Source: Paradevosia sp036499825 (GTDB taxonomy: Bacteria > Pseudomonadota > Alphaproteobacteria > Rhizobiales > Devosiaceae). From it: DNA of 64,000 nucleotides. The notes beneath the pieces are model-generated. The model searched no databases. It was not told where the DNA came from and saw nothing but the letters and a program-made list of their open reading frames with translations. The stretch spans positions 186,001-250,000 of the forward strand of contig DASYCZ010000049.1 in assembly GCA_036499825.1 (NCBI GenBank). Direction: 5' to 3'. Of this stretch, positions 62,411 through 64,000 are shown in pieces (position 1 is the first letter of the stretch; each line of letters starts with the position of its first letter). Made by a program: the position numbers and the translations under genes.

Positions 62411-62749
62411 TTATATGAGTTTGCGGCCGTTCGGCACGGGCTTGTCGATTGCGGCCAGGACGATGGCGCCGCTCTCGTCTTCAAATCCTAGCGTCAAAAC
62501 TTCAGACCGCAATGGCCCGATCTGGCGCGGTGGGAAATTCACCACCGCCATCACCTGCCGCCCCACCAGCGCTTCCGGCGCATAATGCACCGTGATCTGC
62601 GCCGAAGATTTCTTGATGCCGATCTCCGGCCCGAAATCGATGATCAGGATGATCGCCGGTTTGCGCGCCTCCGGAAACGGCCGCGCCTCGATGATCGTGC
62701 CGGTCCTGATATCGACCTTCACGAAATCGTCGAAGCCGATCTCACTCAC
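62411..62749 (-). CDS. csaA: CsaA-type tRNA-binding protein
   Basis: 112 residues, GTG start. FVKVDIRTGTIIEARPFPEARKPAIILIIDFGPEIGIKKSSAQITVHYAPEALVGRQVMAVVNFPPRQIGPLRSEVLTLGF is the tRNA_bind OB fold as in CsaA, which acts as an export-linked chaperone in Bacillus. Its start overlaps the proC stop by 8 nt, so it is the third gene of the ybjN-proC-csaA operon. Confidence 0.93.
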   Translation of the reverse strand: MSEIGFDDFVKVDIRTGTIIEARPFPEARKPAIILIIDFGPEIGIKKSSAQITVHYAPEALVGRQVMAVVNFPPRQIGPLRSEVLTLGFEDESGAIVLAAIDKPVPNGRKLI

Positions 62750-63563
62750 GGCCCAGCTCTTCGCTGCGCCGCCGCGCCGCGCTCACGGCCCGCTCCAGCA
62801 ATGGCGTCATGCCGCCTTCACCCATCAGCACGGCCAGCGCTTCCGCCGTCGTGCCCTTGGGCGAGGTCACATTCTGCCGCAGCACTGAGGCCGGAATATC
62901 CGGCTCGGCCTCCAGCAACGCCGCGGCGCCGATAATGGTCTGCCGCGCCAGCAGCATGGCCTGCTCGTCGCTCAGCCCCTGCTTGACGCCAGCGGCCGCC
63001 AGCGCCTCCACCATATGGAACACATAGGCCGGCCCTGAACCCGACACCGACGTCACCGCATCGATCATCGCTTCGTCGTCGAACCATACCAGCTCGCCGG
63101 CGGCCCGCATCAGCGCGTCGACGCGCGTGCGGTCCTCGGCGCTCACAACCGGGTTGGCTACGGCGCCGCTCATGCCCTTGCCGACCTGCGCCGGCGTATT
63201 GGGCATGGTGCGCACGACATTGTCGGTTCCCAGACCCTTGCTCAGCGCCGCGATCGAAATGCCGGCGGCAATGGAGAGCGCCAGCGTATCCTTTCTGACC
63301 GCGGGTTTGATTTCCGCCAGCACGGCCGCCATCACCTGCGGCTTTACCGCCAGCACCAGGACACGCGGCGTCGCGCCCACGATGCTCGGCTGCAGCTTGA
63401 CCCGATGATCCCTGGCGAAGGCGAGCGTCGCCTCCGCGGGCTTGGGATCGACCAGCGTCAGGTCGTCGGGCGGCAATCCGCCGGTGAGCCAGCCATGGGC
63501 CAGCGCCAGCCCCATCTTGCCGGCGCCGACCAGAACGACTGAACCGATTGTACTGAGTGTCAC
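62742..63563 (-). CDS. proC: Pyrroline-5-carboxylate reductase
   Basis: 273 residues, GTG start. Last step of proline synthesis. Rossmann motif VVLVGAGKMGLALAHGWL, LAVKPQVMAAVL, RTMPNTPAQVGKGM, and VTSVSGSGPAYVFHMVEAL followed by VTSPKGTTAEAL. The first bases overlap the ybjN stop (GTGA). Confidence 0.95.
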   Translation of the reverse strand: MTLSTIGSVVLVGAGKMGLALAHGWLTGGLPPDDLTLVDPKPAEATLAFARDHRVKLQPSIVGATPRVLVLAVKPQVMAAVLAEIKPAVRKDTLALSIAAGISIAALSKGLGTDNVVRTMPNTPAQVGKGMSGAVANPVVSAEDRTRVDALMRAAGELVWFDDEAMIDAVTSVSGSGPAYVFHMVEALAAAGVKQGLSDEQAMLLARQTIIGAAALLEAEPDIPASVLRQNVTSPKGTTAEALAVLMGEGGMTPLLERAVSAARRRSEELGRE

Positions 63564-64000
63564 GCTTCCCCGACCGTCTCGAACATCACATGGCTCAAGG
63601 CCTCGGCAGCACTTTTACCCGCCCAGACGACAAACTGGAATGCCTGATAATAAAGATCGCAGGAATCAGTGGCCGAACGCAGCAGCGCCTCGCATTGCTG
63701 CGGGCTGACCTCGGCTCCGCCGGTCAACAGGTGCGAGTTGCGGAACAGCACGACGCCTTCCTTGCTCCAGATGTCGAAATGCCCGATCCAGAGCTGCTCA
63801 TTGACCAGCGAGATCAGCTGTTTCACTTCCGCGCGCCGCGCATCCGGCACCTTCAGGTCGAAAGCCGAGGCGATGTGAAGGCTTTCCAGGTCTTCCATCC
63901 AATTGAACGAGACATGATAGTCGCTCCAGCCGCCGCGCACCGAGATCGAGATCTCGTCAGCGTCCTGGCGCTCAAAACTCCAGTCGTTGATTGCGGCGAT
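63560..64000 (-). CDS. YbjN-domain protein (start outside the window)
   Basis: The minus-strand frame is open to the last base, so the 5' end lies beyond 64000. The visible 146 residues (NDWSFERQDADEISISVRGGWSDYHVSFNWMEDLESLHIASAFDLKVPDARRAEVKQLISLVNEQLWIGHFDIWSKEGVVLFRNSHLL) match the rhizobial YbjN-domain family, a type III secretion chaperone-like fold with unknown role, which I recall as regularly upstream of proC. Confidence 0.9.
   Translation of the reverse strand: MAAINDWSFERQDADEISISVRGGWSDYHVSFNWMEDLESLHIASAFDLKVPDARRAEVKQLISLVNEQLWIGHFDIWSKEGVVLFRNSHLLTGGAEVSPQQCEALLRSATDSCDLYYQAFQFVVWAGKSAAEALSHVMFETVGEA

Overview
The window is about 64 kb of high-GC DNA with no rRNA, tRNA, phage, IS or CRISPR. 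Gene content and order point to an alphaproteobacterium of the order Hyphomicrobiales (Rhizobiales), plausibly Devosia or a relative. The main clues are trxB followed directly by an LsrB/VtlR-type LysR gene, a long N-terminally extended UvrB, a ybjN-proC-csaA gene train, GTTC-N7-GTTC (alphaproteobacterial LexA-type) DNA upstream of uvrB, and a RIME-like rhizobial intergenic repeat. The genus is an inference; nothing here proves it.

Layout. 0-4.9 kb: C-terminal half of an autotransporter, an ECF42-type sigma factor with its DGPF/YCII partner, a GrpB protein and small hypotheticals. 5-17.3 kb: carB, a GMC-type oxidoreductase, a TauE/SafE exporter, an acetyltransferase, a DUF1801 protein, threonine aldolase, cspA, greA, trxB and lsrB-like lysR. 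17.3-31 kb: corA, an intergenic region with two probable small RNAs that display anti-Shine-Dalgarno loops, an AlkZ-like winged-helix protein, a protein with a duplicated domain behind a strong sigma-54 promoter, an aspartate aminotransferase, a CBS protein, a Spy-like protein, a cysteine-desulfurase-like enzyme, a DMT transporter and a two-component system. 31-42 kb: tdk, a thioesterase, and an accessory catabolic region (aldehyde dehydrogenase, NIPSNAP, SMP-30 lactonase, then a seven-gene minus-strand operon of cupin, ABC importer, LysR, alpha/beta hydrolase and NHL propeller). 42-50.7 kb: four small secreted SH3-like proteins around a second cspA, uvrB and an AT-rich island. 50.7-64 kb: DMT transporter, DUF1176, SDR plus uvrC, an aromatic amino acid leader peptide/attenuator before DAHP synthase, pgsA-moaD-moaE, ilvE, a MarR regulator, a GGDEF protein, csaA-proC-ybjN.

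The most interesting signals are in RNA. At 19.25-19.69 kb two tandem transcription units are predicted, each with promoter and intrinsic terminator. The second folds into three hairpins whose stems differ in sequence but whose 13-nt loops (UAUCCUCCUCCCU) are identical and complementary to Shine-Dalgarno sequences. At 56.38-56.53 kb a 27-codon, probably leaderless peptide rich in Phe/Tyr/Trp codons sits before a terminator and a competing antiterminator, a complete attenuator for a class I DAHP synthase. Two other genes (GMC oxidoreductase, corA) have ribosome-binding sites buried in perfect or near-perfect hairpins.

Start sites were chosen from ribosome-binding sites and family alignments recalled from memory. 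No database search was run, so family names rest on recognisable motifs only.
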